Source of the DNA: a bacterium | GTDB lineage: Bacteria; UBP14; UBA6098; 4484-93 | Direction of reading: 5' to 3' | Length of the DNA: 64,000 bases | NCBI GenBank assembly: GCA_021158465.1 | Contig: JAGGUN010000022.1 | Location: 21,601-85,600, forward strand | Shown here: positions 1 to 10,399 of the stretch, in pieces | Numbering within the stretch: position 1 is the stretch's first letter | Layout of the letters: each line of letters starts with the position of its first letter | The notes under the pieces: generated by a model | The model's database searches: none | What the model was told of the DNA's origin: nothing | What the model saw: the letters and a program-made list of their open reading frames with translations, nothing else | Position numbers and translations under genes: made by a program

Positions 1-1433
<1,433 letters not shown>

Positions 1434-1437
<4 letters not shown>

Positions 1438-1877
1438 ATGATTTCGACCCTTCCGCCTGCTGCTTCTATCTTCTGCTTTGCTGTGGAGGAGAAGCTATGT
1501 GCTGAGACTGTGAGTGCGACCTTAAGTTCTCCTTCTCCAAGGATCTTAACGGGTGTTTTGCCGTTTATCAGCCCTTGGGATGCAAGAAGCTCGGGAGTAA
1601 CCTTTTCCTGATCGGAGAACTTGTTGAGCTCCTTAACATTCACAATGGAATATCGGATGCGTTTTTTGCTTGTGAACCCCTTCTTGGGGATACGCCTGTA
1701 GATCGGCATCTGCCCGCCCTCAAAGTATGGTTTCTTCTTGTTTCCTGAGCGAGACAATGCCCCTTTGTGTCCTCTGCCTGATGTCTTCCCGTGTCCTGAT
1801 GCCTCGCCTCTGCCGACCCTTTTTCTCTTCTTGGTGGAGCCTGGTGCAGGTTTCAGCCCATCAAGTCTGAGTTTCAT
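1434..1877 (-). CDS. rplO: 50S ribosomal protein L15
   Basis: A 147-residue L15, with the Gly/Lys/Arg-rich N-terminal tail (GRGEASGHGKTSGRGHKG) that threads into 23S rRNA and a compact C-terminal domain. I placed the start at the MKLRLDGL methionine because it is preceded by GGAGAGGAG and matches the usual L15 N-terminus; an in-frame longer version has no family support. The start lies 17 bases inside the end of rpmD, so translation is coupled. Confidence 0.95.
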
Positions 1878-2064
1878 TCTCCTCTCCAATCTCTTCAAGC
1901 TTGATGAGGTGAGCAATCTTTCTCACCATCCCAAGGATTTCGGGTGTCATCTCCTTAACGACTGAATGATGCATCTTCTTTATCCCGAGCGCTTGTAGGG
2001 TTCTTTTCTGGTCTTTGGGGTGTCCTATACCACTCCTTATCTGTGTTATTCTTATCCTTCTCAT
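1861..2064 (-). CDS. rpmD: 50S ribosomal protein L30
   Basis: A 67-residue small basic protein beginning [14 protein letters not shown], with the family motif covering HPKDQKRTLQALGIKKM. Length and the position between rpsE and rplO fit L30, a late-assembling protein of the large subunit. The start codon shares bases with the rpsE stop (TAATG). The C-terminal few residues are acidic and extend into the rplO start region. Confidence 0.93.
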   Translation of the reverse strand: MRRIRITQIRSGIGHPKDQKRTLQALGIKKMHHSVVKEMTPEILGMVRKIAHLIKLEEIGEENETQT

Positions 2065-2627
2065 TATTCTATCACCTTATTGTACGGTATGTTGCGTCTT
2101 ACTGCGACATCCTGGATATTCTCCAGGTCGCAGAGGGCAGTAAAGGTTGCTCTTGCGACATTCAGCTGATTGTTGGAGCCGAGGGATTTGGAGAGCACAT
2201 CTTGGATGCCAGCAACCTCGAGCACAGCTCGGACTGCTCCGCCTGCTATGACCCCTGTTCCTGGGGTGGCGGGTTTGAGTAGTACCTTTGCTGCTCCGAA
2301 CTTGCCGATAACTGAATGTGGAATGCTTGTTCCCTTGAGAGCTATCCGACGGATGTTCTTCTTAGCATCTTCTACCCCTTTGCGGATCGCCACTGCTACC
2401 TCAAGCCCCTTGCCGAGTCCAACGCCGACTCTACCCTTCTTATCTCCGACTGCCACGACCGCATTGAAGGATATATGTTTTCCGCCTTTTACTGCCTTGG
2501 CGACACGGTTTATGTGGATTACACGTTCCTCGAGCTCCTTTTCCTCGGGAGGTGTGATAAATCTTGGAGGTTTCTTTGCCTGACTCTCGTCTGTTGTATA
2601 AACCTCAATCTTCTTGCTCTCTGCCAT
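2064..2627 (-). CDS. rpsE: 30S ribosomal protein S5
   Basis: A 187-residue S5 with an N-terminal extension of about 30 charged residues before the double-stranded RNA-binding-like domain ([18 protein letters not shown]), then the C-terminal domain with [25 protein letters not shown]5 sits at the decoding/entry side of the small subunit and affects accuracy. An AGGAGG sequence stands upstream of the ATG. Gene order rplR-rpsE-rpmD is canonical. Confidence 0.96.
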   Translation of the reverse strand: MAESKKIEVYTTDESQAKKPPRFITPPEEKELEERVIHINRVAKAVKGGKHISFNAVVAVGDKKGRVGVGLGKGLEVAVAIRKGVEDAKKNIRRIALKGTSIPHSVIGKFGAAKVLLKPATPGTGVIAGGAVRAVLEVAGIQDVLSKSLGSNNQLNVARATFTALCDLENIQDVAVRRNIPYNKVIE

Positions 2628-2650
2628 ATACTGGTGTTCCTCCTGTGTGT

Positions 2651-3010
2651 CTAAAATTTTAATCCTGCTTTTCTTGCGCCCTCTGCCAGTTCCTTTACCC
2701 TTCCGTGATACTTGTGTCCGTGCCTGTCGAAGACTACCGTATTGATATCCCTTTCGATTAGTTTCTTTGCGATTAGCTTACCAACGATCGCTGCTTTCTC
2801 CTTTTTGGTTTTCCCTTTTCCCCTTGCTTCTTTGGAGAGTGACGATGCTGATGTTATAACCCTTCCGTTTTCGTCGTCCATTGCTATTGCGTATATATGT
2901 TTGAGGCTTCTCACCACGACGAGTCGCGGGCGAAGGGAGGTTCCTCTTATCTTTTTGCGTGTTCTCTTTGCCCTCCGAAGCCTTTTTTCGAGTTTATGGC
3001 TTTTTATCAT
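2651..3010 (-). CDS. rplR: 50S ribosomal protein L18
   Basis: A 119-residue L18, the 5S rRNA-binding protein of the central protuberance. The basic N-terminus ([16 protein letters not shown]), the [16 protein letters not shown] strand and the C-terminal [24 protein letters not shown] are typical. It lies 15 bases after rplF with AAGGA upstream of its ATG. Confidence 0.96.
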   Translation of the reverse strand: MIKSHKLEKRLRRAKRTRKKIRGTSLRPRLVVVRSLKHIYAIAMDDENGRVITSASSLSKEARGKGKTKKEKAAIVGKLIAKKLIERDINTVVFDRHGHKYHGRVKELAEGARKAGLKF

Positions 3011-3025
3011 GACCCTTTTCCTTCC

Positions 3026-3568
3026 TTAGACTGAGCGAGCTGATTTACCTGGTTTCAGGTGAATTACCTCTCCTACATATCTTATCCCAATTCCCTTGTA
3101 GACATCTGGCGGTCTTATTGCTCTTATCTTTGCTGCCACTTGTCCGACCAACTGCTTGTCTACCCCGGAGACGGAGATAACATTCCCCTTGCCGACGGAG
3201 AAGTTTATCCCTTCTGGTGGTGAGAAGAATATCTGATGTGAGAATCCGACATCGAGCATGAGCCCTTTTCCCCTGATTTCTGCGTGGTAGCCTGTTCCTT
3301 TTAGTTCCAGTTTCTTTTCGTATCCCTTATAGACTCCCTGAACGGCGTTAGCGATAAGGCTTCGATATAAACCATGGTATGCCCTGGATTGCCTATCTTC
3401 CCCTTTACGGCTAACAACTATTGTGTTATCCTTCTTTTCTACCTTTACCCTACCCATGAACGGGACAACTGTTTCACCTTTTGGTCCTTTGATCCTGCAT
3501 TTATTTCTTTCGAGTTTTACTTCTACCCCTTCGGGAAGGGGTATCGGTTTTTTACCTATCCTCGACAT
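3026..3568 (-). CDS. rplF: 50S ribosomal protein L6
   Basis: A 180-residue L6 with the two repeated alpha/beta domains of the family: the N-terminal MSRIGKKPIPLPEGV start and the C-terminal signature near residues 150-175 (RPPDVYKGIGIRYVGE, then KPGKS). L6 binds helix 97 of 23S rRNA near the factor-binding site. AAGGAG is placed well before the ATG. Confidence 0.97.
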   Translation of the reverse strand: MSRIGKKPIPLPEGVEVKLERNKCRIKGPKGETVVPFMGRVKVEKKDNTIVVSRKGEDRQSRAYHGLYRSLIANAVQGVYKGYEKKLELKGTGYHAEIRGKGLMLDVGFSHQIFFSPPEGINFSVGKGNVISVSGVDKQLVGQVAAKIRAIRPPDVYKGIGIRYVGEVIHLKPGKSARSV

Positions 3569-3583
3569 GTTGGCTCCTTTGCG

Positions 3584-3982
3584 TTACCAGACCTGGCAGA
3601 TTACCTCTCCACCGATGCCTAAGACGCGTGCCTGGTGGTCCGTTAGGACGCCCTTAGATGTTGAGACAACCGCCATACCGAGATTATTTCGGACGCTGTG
3701 CAGTTCCTTCACCTTTTTGTAGACTCGTCTTCCGGGTTTGCTTATCCGTTCGATGTGGCAGATGACCGGCTCTCCTTTCTCGTTGTAGCGGAGATAGATT
3801 CTCAAGATCTTCTTGCCTGAACCCAGGTCTATCACTTTGTATCCTCTGAGGTATGCCCTCTCCACAAGAAGTCTTATGATATCCCGCTTGAAGTAGGAGA
3901 ACGGTACCTCGACATACTTTTTGCGTGCCTTCTGCCCGTTTCTTATTCGGGTCAACATATCGGCTATGGGATCTGTCATCAT
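3584..3982 (-). CDS. rpsH: 30S ribosomal protein S8
   Basis: A 132-residue S8 beginning MMTDPIADMLTRIRNG, with the C-terminal 16S rRNA-binding signature STSKGVLTDHQAR. In Escherichia coli S8 also represses its own spc operon by binding mRNA near rplE; I did not find such a site here by eye. Two consecutive ATG codons leave a one-residue doubt about the start. Confidence 0.96.
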   Translation of the reverse strand: MMTDPIADMLTRIRNGQKARKKYVEVPFSYFKRDIIRLLVERAYLRGYKVIDLGSGKKILRIYLRYNEKGEPVICHIERISKPGRRVYKKVKELHSVRNNLGMAVVSTSKGVLTDHQARVLGIGGEVICQVW

Positions 3983-4001
3983 ATTGTTGCCTCTTTTCGC
4001 C

Positions 4002-4187
4002 TTACCAGCTTGCCTTCTTCACACCGGGTATCATTCCGGCGTTTGCAAGTTCCCTAAAGCATATTCTACAGAGCCCAAAATCCCTCATGTATCCTCTTGG
4101 TCGTCCGCACCGCTTACAGCGGTTGCGTTGGCGGGTGCGGAACTTCGGGGTGCGCTTGCTCTTCTCGATCAGTGCTTTCCTTGCCAT
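4002..4187 (-). CDS. rpsN: 30S ribosomal protein S14, zinc-binding short (type Z) form
   Basis: A 61-residue S14 of the short zinc-binding class. Two pairs, CKRC near residues 24-27 and CRIC near 40-43, form the C+ zinc ribbon that distinguishes it from the longer zinc-independent S14. The C-terminus [11 protein letters not shown] is the standard ending. It follows rplE by one base and uses GAGGGA as ribosome binding site. Confidence 0.97.
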   Translation of the reverse strand: MARKALIEKSKRTPKFRTRQRNRCKRCGRPRGYMRDFGLCRICFRELANAGMIPGVKKASW

Positions 4188-4730
4188 CTATTCCCTCCTG
4201 AATGGGAAGCCGATGCATTTTAATAACTCGAGAGCCTCCTCGTCAGTCTTCGCTGTGGTAACAATGGTTATGTTCATTCCTCGTATCGCATCTATGGTGT
4301 CATAATCTATCTCTGGGAAGATTATCTGCTCTCTTATACCGAGTGAGTAGTTTCCTCTTCCGTCGAAAGAGTTCGGGTTGAACCCTCTGAAGTCCCTGAT
4401 ACGTGGTGCTGCGATGTTCATAAACCTATCGAGGAAGTCGAACATCCTCTTACCGCGCAGGGTGACAGCGACCCCTATTGCATTCCCTTTACGGAGCTTG
4501 AAGTTCGCAACGGAGACCTTTGCTCGTCGTATGGTAGGTTTCTGTCCGGATATGATAGCCAGGTCTCTTGCTGCGTTTTCCAAGAACTTTATGTTTTGGG
4601 TTGCCTTTCCGACGCCGATGTTCAAAACGACCTTGTGGAATCTTGGCACCTGGAGCTTATTCTTGTAGCCGAAGCGCTCCATAAGTGCAGGCACGGCCTC
4701 TTCTTCGTATTTTTTCTTCAGTTCGGGCAT
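4188..4730 (-). CDS. rplE: 50S ribosomal protein L5
   Basis: A 180-residue L5, binder of 5S rRNA and part of the bridge between subunits. Visible family segments are KVVLNIGVG near residue 35, the [23 protein letters not shown] block, and the C-terminal signature around [20 protein letters not shown]. It lies 13 bases after rplX in canonical order. Confidence 0.97.
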   Translation of the reverse strand: MPELKKKYEEEAVPALMERFGYKNKLQVPRFHKVVLNIGVGKATQNIKFLENAARDLAIISGQKPTIRRAKVSVANFKLRKGNAIGVAVTLRGKRMFDFLDRFMNIAAPRIRDFRGFNPNSFDGRGNYSLGIREQIIFPEIDYDTIDAIRGMNITIVTTAKTDEEALELLKCIGFPFRRE

Positions 4731-4743
4731 CTTTCGTTCCTTC

Positions 4744-5061
4744 TCACATATCTATCATTTCTTCGCAGTTCTTGCATATACGGACTCGTTTTCCGCCCTC
4801 GATTTCGCCTATCTTTACCTTGGTTCGTGTGTGACATTTCGGGCAGATAAGCGCAACATTGGAGATGTCGATCGGTGCTTCCCGCTCTACTATTCCGCCC
4901 TGAGGGTTCTTCTGATTCGGTCGGGTATGGCGCTTGATGAAGTTCACACCCTCGACGATCAACCGTCTCTTTTTAGGGAAGACTTTTAACACCTTCCCAG
5001 TGACTCCTCTGTAGTTGCCTGATATTACCTCGACCGTGTCTCCCTTTCTTATTTTGTTCAT
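4744..5061 (-). CDS. rplX: 50S ribosomal protein L24 with C-terminal zinc-ribbon-like cysteines
   Basis: A 105-residue L24. The N-terminal KOW motif ([22 protein letters not shown]) binds 23S rRNA and starts large-subunit assembly. The C-terminal part has a CPKC pair near residue 75 and a CKNC pair near residue 97, a zinc-ribbon-like set seen in many bacterial L24 proteins. I chose the ATG that overlaps the rplN stop (TGATG) instead of the TTG one codon earlier. Confidence 0.96.
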   Translation of the reverse strand: MNKIRKGDTVEVISGNYRGVTGKVLKVFPKKRRLIVEGVNFIKRHTRPNQKNPQGGIVEREAPIDISNVALICPKCHTRTKVKIGEIEGGKRVRICKNCEEMIDM

Positions 5062-5429
5062 CAAAGAACCTCCGGGGCAAGGGATACAATCTTCATGAAG
5101 TTATGTTCTCTGAGCTCTTTTGCCACAGGTCCAAAGACCCTTGTGCCGATCGGCTCGTTCTGGTTGTCAATAAGCACGACTGCATTGTCATCGAACCGGA
5201 TGTATGTGCCGTTCTTCCGTCTCGTTGGAGCAGCTGTTCTGACAACCACCGCCCGGTTGATGCTCCCTTTCTTGATGTTGGAACCAGGGATAGCCTCCTT
5301 CACGCTTACTACTATTATATCACCGACGCCGGCATAGCGTCTCTTGCTTCCTCCGTAGACATGGATACACATACACTTCTTGGCGCCGGAGTTGTCTGCC
5401 ACATTCAGACGAGAGTATTTCTGAATCAT
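5061..5429 (-). CDS. rplN: 50S ribosomal protein L14
   Basis: A 122-residue L14 with the highly conserved core: [13 protein letters not shown] near the N-terminus, [22 protein letters not shown] in the middle and [14 protein letters not shown] near the end. L14 contacts 16S rRNA in an intersubunit bridge. Nine bases separate it from rpsQ, and its stop overlaps the start of rplX. Confidence 0.97.
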   Translation of the reverse strand: MIQKYSRLNVADNSGAKKCMCIHVYGGSKRRYAGVGDIIVVSVKEAIPGSNIKKGSINRAVVVRTAAPTRRKNGTYIRFDDNAVVLIDNQNEPIGTRVFGPVAKELREHNFMKIVSLAPEVL

Positions 5430-5438
5430 AGTCTATCC

Positions 5439-5693
5439 CTACCTTTTTGTCCTTCTTACTATATCGACGAGCCTCCATCTCTTTGTCCGCGAGAGGGGGC
5501 GAGTCTCCACGATGCGAACCCTATCTCCGATTCTGCACTTATTCTCAGGGTCGTGAGCTGTAAGCTTTGTTCGCCGTCGGATCGTCTTTTTCAAAAGCGG
5601 ATGCTGGACATAGGTCTCTACAAGCACCTTGATAGTCTTATCCATCTTGTTAGAAACGACAGTTCCCTCCCTTATTTTTCTTTTACCGTTCAT
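5439..5693 (-). CDS. rpsQ: 30S ribosomal protein S17, first gene of the separated spc operon
   Basis: An 84-residue S17 with the OB-fold signature: [18 protein letters not shown], then [21 protein letters not shown]. In most bacteria rpsQ follows rpmC directly; here it is the first gene after a break and rpmC is 53 kb away. AAGGGGG precedes the ATG, and a consensus promoter lies about 50-80 bases upstream, so the gene appears to lead an independently transcribed operon down to adk. Confidence 0.97.
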   Translation of the reverse strand: MNGKRKIREGTVVSNKMDKTIKVLVETYVQHPLLKKTIRRRTKLTAHDPENKCRIGDRVRIVETRPLSRTKRWRLVDIVRRTKR

Positions 5694-5745
5694 AGCCCCC
5701 TTAAGCCTCCGTAAGGTTTGTAACTAACTTTGGAAATAAGTTACT

Positions 5746-5773
5746 AAAATATAATGATCAAAAGAAATGTCAA
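5746..5773 (-). promoter_or_regulatory. Sigma70-type promoter for rpsQ/spc operon
   Basis: On the minus strand a perfect TTGACA (5768-5773) is followed after 16 bases by TATTTT (5746-5751). The predicted start would give an rpsQ leader of roughly 45 bases. This is the only non-coding gap between the preceding gene and rpsQ, and it makes the spc part independent of the distant S10 promoter. Seen directly; activity is inferred. Confidence 0.75.
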
Positions 5774-5804
5774 GATTTTTCTAAAAAATGTTCTATGGTT
5801 GTTT

Positions 5805-6467
5805 TCAGAAGCGGTGAACGAGAGATGCTGTGAATGAAGCCTCTCCTCTGTCGAGTTTGCTGGAAAGCTTAATCTCCGTTTTTGTGTATCCTCTGTATAT
5901 TCTATAGGTGTTCAATGCAGAGATAACTCGCTCAAATGCAAGCACACCGAACGCTATCTTGATGTTGCGGTACTGCTCCTCATGCCGATTGCGGAGATTT
6001 CGATACCTGTTTCTATGCTTTTCGCTCTCCCATCTCCAGAAATACTCGTCCGTTTCTGGGTAGAGTGCTGAGAGGTCGCGCTCCTGTACGAGTTTCGAGC
6101 GGTTGTATTCGTCTCTTGAATTATAGAAGGCGAGGTTCTTAAAGAAATCTTTGTTCTTTCCCTCGAGGTATGCTCCAGCGTACACACCGGCGTAAGATTT
6201 CATATCTTCGAATAGCCAGTCTGCCTTGACCTTAGAGAATACGATAAAGCCCCAAAGCGTTCCCTCCGTTATGAAGAAGGTGCTGGATGTGTTCTTGTCC
6301 TCGAGGTATCTTTCGCCTGCACCGGGAAGGAGAAGCGACAGCCCGATCCCTTTCCAGAGGGAGGCTGCTCCCTTTTCTGTTTTTTCCTGCTTTTCCCAGG
6401 GAACATCTGCTATCCCACTCGATGCAAAAGCGAGGAGAAAAACTATAATGGTAAGTGATCTTTTCAT
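5805..6467 (-). CDS. Exported DUF5683-like protein (second of a tandem pair)
   Basis: A 220-residue protein with a cleavable-looking signal peptide (hydrophobic residues 5-20, then GIADVP). After it comes the segment GIGLSLLLPGAGERYLEDK, which resembles the hydrophobic start of DUF5683-type envelope proteins, then a second hydrophobic stretch (FFITEGTLWGFIVFSK) and a charged Tyr/Arg-rich region. The upstream neighbour has the same arrangement (SLLLPGAGELYTK), so the two are tandem paralogues. Spacing of 5 bases and a shared operon with porU suggest a role around type IX secretion or the envelope, but the function is unknown. It is the last gene before the spc promoter. Confidence 0.7.
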   Translation of the reverse strand: MKRSLTIIVFLLAFASSGIADVPWEKQEKTEKGAASLWKGIGLSLLLPGAGERYLEDKNTSSTFFITEGTLWGFIVFSKVKADWLFEDMKSYAGVYAGAYLEGKNKDFFKNLAFYNSRDEYNRSKLVQERDLSALYPETDEYFWRWESEKHRNRYRNLRNRHEEQYRNIKIAFGVLAFERVISALNTYRIYRGYTKTEIKLSSKLDRGEASFTASLVHRF

Positions 6468-6472
6468 ATCAC

Positions 6473-7306
6473 CTAATTAAAGTTAACCGTGAGGAAAACC
6501 GAGTGTGTAACCTCGTTGTTCTTGTAAGCCGTTTGTGTTCTTATAGTTGCATCCGTGAACCCCTTGAACATTTTCTCATTGCTTATTTTCGCCGTTATGG
6601 CGGCGTCGAGTGCGGATAGGAGATGGTTAACAATAACCCCTGCTACAGAGTATGTTGCCAGCTTCAGCATATCGTTCGATCTCTTGCGCATTCTGAGGTA
6701 TTCTTCGCGCTTGTCTGTTGTGCGGTTTGGCTCCTCGATATTCGATACATCCGGATCGCCATACCAAGAGGAGTCCTGGGCATCGATCCAGCCCATAACA
6801 AACCAGTTGTATTTTCCTATCATCTCGTAGTACTGCTGGTTTTTTGTCGATGGTAGATGTTCCACAGCTGCGGAGGTATCCTCTCCGAGGGAATAATACC
6901 ACTCCCAGTAGAGCGCTTCACTCCACCACCTATCTGCGAATTCTTTGTATTCCTTTTCCTTCTTTTTCCCCTGGCTGTGGTAGTAGAAGTGTCCTGTCCA
7001 GAGTCCAGCCTCGAGCAGGAGGAAACTGGCCGCCTGTATATATGATTTTGTGTAGAGCTCGCCTGCACCGGGAAGGAGCAGAGAATATCCGAGTGCTCTG
7101 GATATCGAGAGAGGCTTTTCCTCGGCAAATATTTTCCCCTCTGATAATGTATCTTTTCCCCACTGCTGTGTAAGGAGCATTTCATCCTGGACGGAAGGCG
7201 ATAGGCTTTCTCTAAACTCTGAAAGGGTCATATCGGGAGAAGGGGAGATGTCCATCCCATAGACTGCCCCTGAAAGCAATATTAACAGTATCAATCCGTA
7301 CCTCAT
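6473..7306 (-). CDS. Exported DUF5683-like protein (first of a tandem pair)
   Basis: A 277-residue protein with an N-terminal signal peptide (hydrophobic residues 4-17, MRYGLILLILLSG). Residues near 70-110 carry the hydrophobic hairpin beginning ALGYSLLLPGAGELYTKSY, followed by a Trp/Tyr/Lys-rich region and another hydrophobic stretch near residue 220 (ATYSVAGVIVNHLLSALDAA). It shares the LLLPGAGE motif and layout with its downstream neighbour. It lies 12 bases after the M6 protease in the porU operon. DUF5683-like is a judgement from the motif; no enzymatic residues are evident. Confidence 0.7.
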   Translation of the reverse strand: MRYGLILLILLSGAVYGMDISPSPDMTLSEFRESLSPSVQDEMLLTQQWGKDTLSEGKIFAEEKPLSISRALGYSLLLPGAGELYTKSYIQAASFLLLEAGLWTGHFYYHSQGKKKEKEYKEFADRWWSEALYWEWYYSLGEDTSAAVEHLPSTKNQQYYEMIGKYNWFVMGWIDAQDSSWYGDPDVSNIEEPNRTTDKREEYLRMRKRSNDMLKLATYSVAGVIVNHLLSALDAAITAKISNEKMFKGFTDATIRTQTAYKNNEVTHSVFLTVNFN

Positions 7307-7318
7307 TATGCTTCCTCC

Positions 7319-10300
7319 TTATTTTACTATCGCTATTACAAATCTTTTTGTATCGATTTCGCCGTTTGTTCCTTCGGCAGAGACTGTGCAGATGTATGTA
7401 CCTGCTGCTCTGTCTCGTGTTTGCCAAAGGATATCGTTTATCGCATGGGTTGTTCCTGCAAACCTGTCGATGAGCCTTCCGGAAAGGTCGAATATCCTCA
7501 CAGTGACACGCTCAGCCGTTCCGATGCCTATCTCGTAGTGGATATATGTCTTGTCCGCTGTCGGATTGGGATAGTTGTAAGCCTTCGTTATAAGCGGTCT
7601 GGTTGGGATTGTGTCGGCAGGCAGTTCCACATTGACGGAGTTGATGTTTCTTCCGAATCTATCAGGTTCCGATCCACCGGAGATAAGCCCTTTATATATA
7701 TGGACGAAGCCGTCATCGGCAGCGAAGATAATCTTGTTTCTGTCGGTTCCGTCTATATTGCCCGATGACAGAGAATACCATATCCCTCCTGAGGATGAGA
7801 CGGGAAATGGAGGCACGATTTTTCCTGTCTGGTCGATGCAATATATCGCTTTCCCATGGACGGAGAAGAGGAGTCCTGTTTCCGTTATGAGTGGTGGCGT
7901 TGATATGGTTGAGTCCGCCTCAAACGGGAAATTCGGCAGGAGTGTCCCGTGCTCATCCACACAGAAGAGCTTGTTCTCCCCGGAGAATGCAATCTCGAAT
8001 GTCTCGTTTCCGTCGATGTTGAGAGCAACAGGCTCGCTGAACGAGGAGAGGTTCATGTCTCTCGGGAAGCCGGGACAGATTTCCCCGTTCTCGTCGAGCA
8101 TGTAAAGAACTCCATCCGCGAGAAAGGAGAGATAGAACCTCTCGCCTGTTGCCTCTATTTTCCTGATGCCTAAGAGGCGCGTATACTCTTCTTCTGGGAA
8201 CTCGCGCAGGAATTCGAGCTTACCTGTCGCGGCGTTGTATCGGAATAACCTTCCTTTTGCTCGGGCGGAGAGTATATAGAGTATTGTATCGCTTGCTGGG
8301 ACAACCCCCTTTATCTCTCCTCTTGTGTCTATCTCGGAGGCTATATCCCCTGAGAACGACACCATCCGGATCTTGCCGTTCTTGAACGGGACGGCTATTA
8401 TCTCTCCCTCAAGTACAACAGGGTGATACACCGGATCATCCTCAAACGAGACGGGAAACCCGTGGAAGAAGTCGCATCTCCCGTCATAATTCTCATCGCT
8501 GAACCGGTAGGCGGCAAGTTCATTCCTCTGATTTGTCAGAAGCATCTCGTCTGTCCCGTCGCTATCCAGGTCGGCGAATATCAGAGGGGATACGGCATAC
8601 CCAGGGCAATCCACAATAACAGGGAACGGGTAGTATGTGGTGTCAAAGGGGGTTATGTGCGCTATGTTATCATAGTTTGGGATCAACCTCGAGAGGTCAT
8701 CGTCCCATCCGAGTATGTACCCTTCGATGGCGAGGAATATCTCATCCTTGCCATCGTGATCGAAGTCGACAACGACGGGGTTGGCGAGCGGTGTAAACCC
8801 GAAGAAGAGGCTACCTGCCGCCATAACGAACTCACTCCCGACGGATATTACCATGCTGTCGCCTGGTGGTGTCAGGGTCTGTATAGTAATTCCTGTTCTG
8901 CCGCCTGTGTTCGAGTTCGAGTTCGGACAACTGGTAGGGGAGAAGGTAGTGCTTCCACCGATGAAGTATGCGTCATCGCTGTCACCGTAGGTGTAGTATA
9001 CGCCTATGTCCTGATAGCAGCTTGCCTCCTCCAGGTCAATAAATAGCCTATATTGGTCCCATTGGAGCGTGTTTTCCTCGAAGTTCGTCTTGCCGTTTCC
9101 TGTGTAGTCCATATACGCGACACGCTCATCTATGTGCCAGATGAGGACCCCGGACGCTGGCAGTAGGTAATCATACAAGCGGTTCGGCGTGTAATCCTCA
9201 TATATCGGTCCAAGCACAACCCCTGTCTCTGGATCCTGGTGGAGGTAGATGACCGAATCTGTGCCGACTATCTCCTCGCGATTCTCGACGAGGAAATATT
9301 CGTAATCGTCTATAGGGATTTTATAGATTGTGTTCCTCCGTTCTCGTTCGAGTTCGGGGGCGTAGAGTTTGAGTGAATCCCTTGATTCTGTTATCTCGAT
9401 GACATCCTCGAATCCGAGGTATGCGCGCTCCCATGCGGATGGGTACGCTGGTAAGAGAGCAGATGCAACTGTTCCATCTGCGTCTATCTGGACAGGTATC
9501 AATCCACCGTGGTCCATAAGGGAGAAGTCACCGACTTCCGAGCGGAAGTCGTATGTGGAATAGAGGTCGACGAGACCGAGCGCGTGTCCGAACTCGTGGG
9601 CAAGGATACCGTTCAGGGCTGTAATCTGTCCATCCTGTGAAGCGAACTCAGGTATTATGAGCCCCTCTGAGATAACATCTCCGATCACTGGCTCATCGAA
9701 GGTGATGAAGGCTGTTGGCAGGTCATCCGGACTGGGGACGAATATATCGGGGAAGAGGTTCTGCTCCGGTGGTATGGTAGAGCCTATGTCGTTCTGCCAG
9801 TCGGCACCAGCGTGGAACACGATAAAGACATCGTAATCTCCAATGGGGATCTCGTCGGAGGAAAGAGCGGTTTCCCAGGCATCAACAAAGAACTGCTCAA
9901 GACGGTCTCTCATATCACCGAGCCAGCCGTTTGGACCATAATAAGCCATACTGTCTGGGAGTCTGTAAGATGCATTCTCTTCTGTCGGGAATATATCCCA
10001 GGTTAGTATTATATTCCCGTTGGATACTGCATACCAATAGTTGGCAAGCGCCTGGAGGTGAGCGTTGAAATACGACTTGTTGTGTGGAGGCGGGTCGATG
10101 ATAACGGTTGTGTCTGTTGATAGATCGAACGTGCCGGGACCTGTGCTGTTGGTATTATTATCCGGCTGGAACTCAACCCTTATGGCGCATATACGAAGCC
10201 ACACTGGCTCTTTCAGTCCCTCCTTTGGGAGACCATCCTTTTTTCTCTCTATACCGAGAAGGTTCTTTTTTGATACATCCGATTGGAAATGTCTCGGTTG

Positions 10301-10399
10301 GTATCTTTGCCTGCCGACCCTTATTATAGACAACTTACCAGAGAAGGCATGGGAAAAGAGAAGGATCAGGAACAGTATGCACGCAATCGGTTTTTTCAT
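7319..10399 (-). CDS. Secreted M6-family metalloprotease with T9SS sorting domain
   Basis: A 1026-residue secreted protein. It starts with a signal peptide, then a peptidase domain with the zinc motif HEFGHALGLVD (His268, Glu269, His272), as in M6 immune-inhibitor-A-like peptidases. The middle holds FG-GAP/VCBS-like calcium-binding strands such as DFDHDGKDE and DLDSDGTDE and several beta-propeller-like repeats. The last 85 residues form a Por-type C-terminal sorting domain (YNYPNP, VRIFDLSGRLID, AAGTYICTV). Expected route: Sec to the periplasm, then T9SS across the outer membrane and processing by the PorU encoded two genes upstream. The start codon shares a base with the preceding stop (TAATG). 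The substrate is unknown. Confidence 0.88.
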   Translation of the reverse strand: MKKPIACILFLILLFSHAFSGKLSIIRVGRQRYQPRHFQSDVSKKNLLGIERKKDGLPKEGLKEPVWLRICAIRVEFQPDNNTNSTGPGTFDLSTDTTVIIDPPPHNKSYFNAHLQALANYWYAVSNGNIILTWDIFPTEENASYRLPDSMAYYGPNGWLGDMRDRLEQFFVDAWETALSSDEIPIGDYDVFIVFHAGADWQNDIGSTIPPEQNLFPDIFVPSPDDLPTAFITFDEPVIGDVISEGLIIPEFASQDGQITALNGILAHEFGHALGLVDLYSTYDFRSEVGDFSLMDHGGLIPVQIDADGTVASALLPAYPSAWERAYLGFEDVIEITESRDSLKLYAPELERERRNTIYKIPIDDYEYFLVENREEIVGTDSVIYLHQDPETGVVLGPIYEDYTPNRLYDYLLPASGVLIWHIDERVAYMDYTGNGKTNFEENTLQWDQYRLFIDLEEASCYQDIGVYYTYGDSDDAYFIGGSTTFSPTSCPNSNSNTGGRTGITIQTLTPPGDSMVISVGSEFVMAAGSLFFGFTPLANPVVVDFDHDGKDEIFLAIEGYILGWDDDLSRLIPNYDNIAHITPFDTTYYPFPVIVDCPGYAVSPLIFADLDSDGTDEMLLTNQRNELAAYRFSDENYDGRCDFFHGFPVSFEDDPVYHPVVLEGEIIAVPFKNGKIRMVSFSGDIASEIDTRGEIKGVVPASDTILYILSARAKGRLFRYNAATGKLEFLREFPEEEYTRLLGIRKIEATGERFYLSFLADGVLYMLDENGEICPGFPRDMNLSSFSEPVALNIDGNETFEIAFSGENKLFCVDEHGTLLPNFPFEADSTISTPPLITETGLLFSVHGKAIYCIDQTGKIVPPFPVSSSGGIWYSLSSGNIDGTDRNKIIFAADDGFVHIYKGLISGGSEPDRFGRNINSVNVELPADTIPTRPLITKAYNYPNPTADKTYIHYEIGIGTAERVTVRIFDLSGRLIDRFAGTTHAINDILWQTRDRAAGTYICTVSAEGTNGEIDTKRFVIAIVK

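Noticed and set aside
5103..5714. Long open frame on the plus strand opposite rplN and rpsQ
   Set aside because: It lies entirely over conserved ribosomal genes on the other strand, and its translation has no domain-like features.
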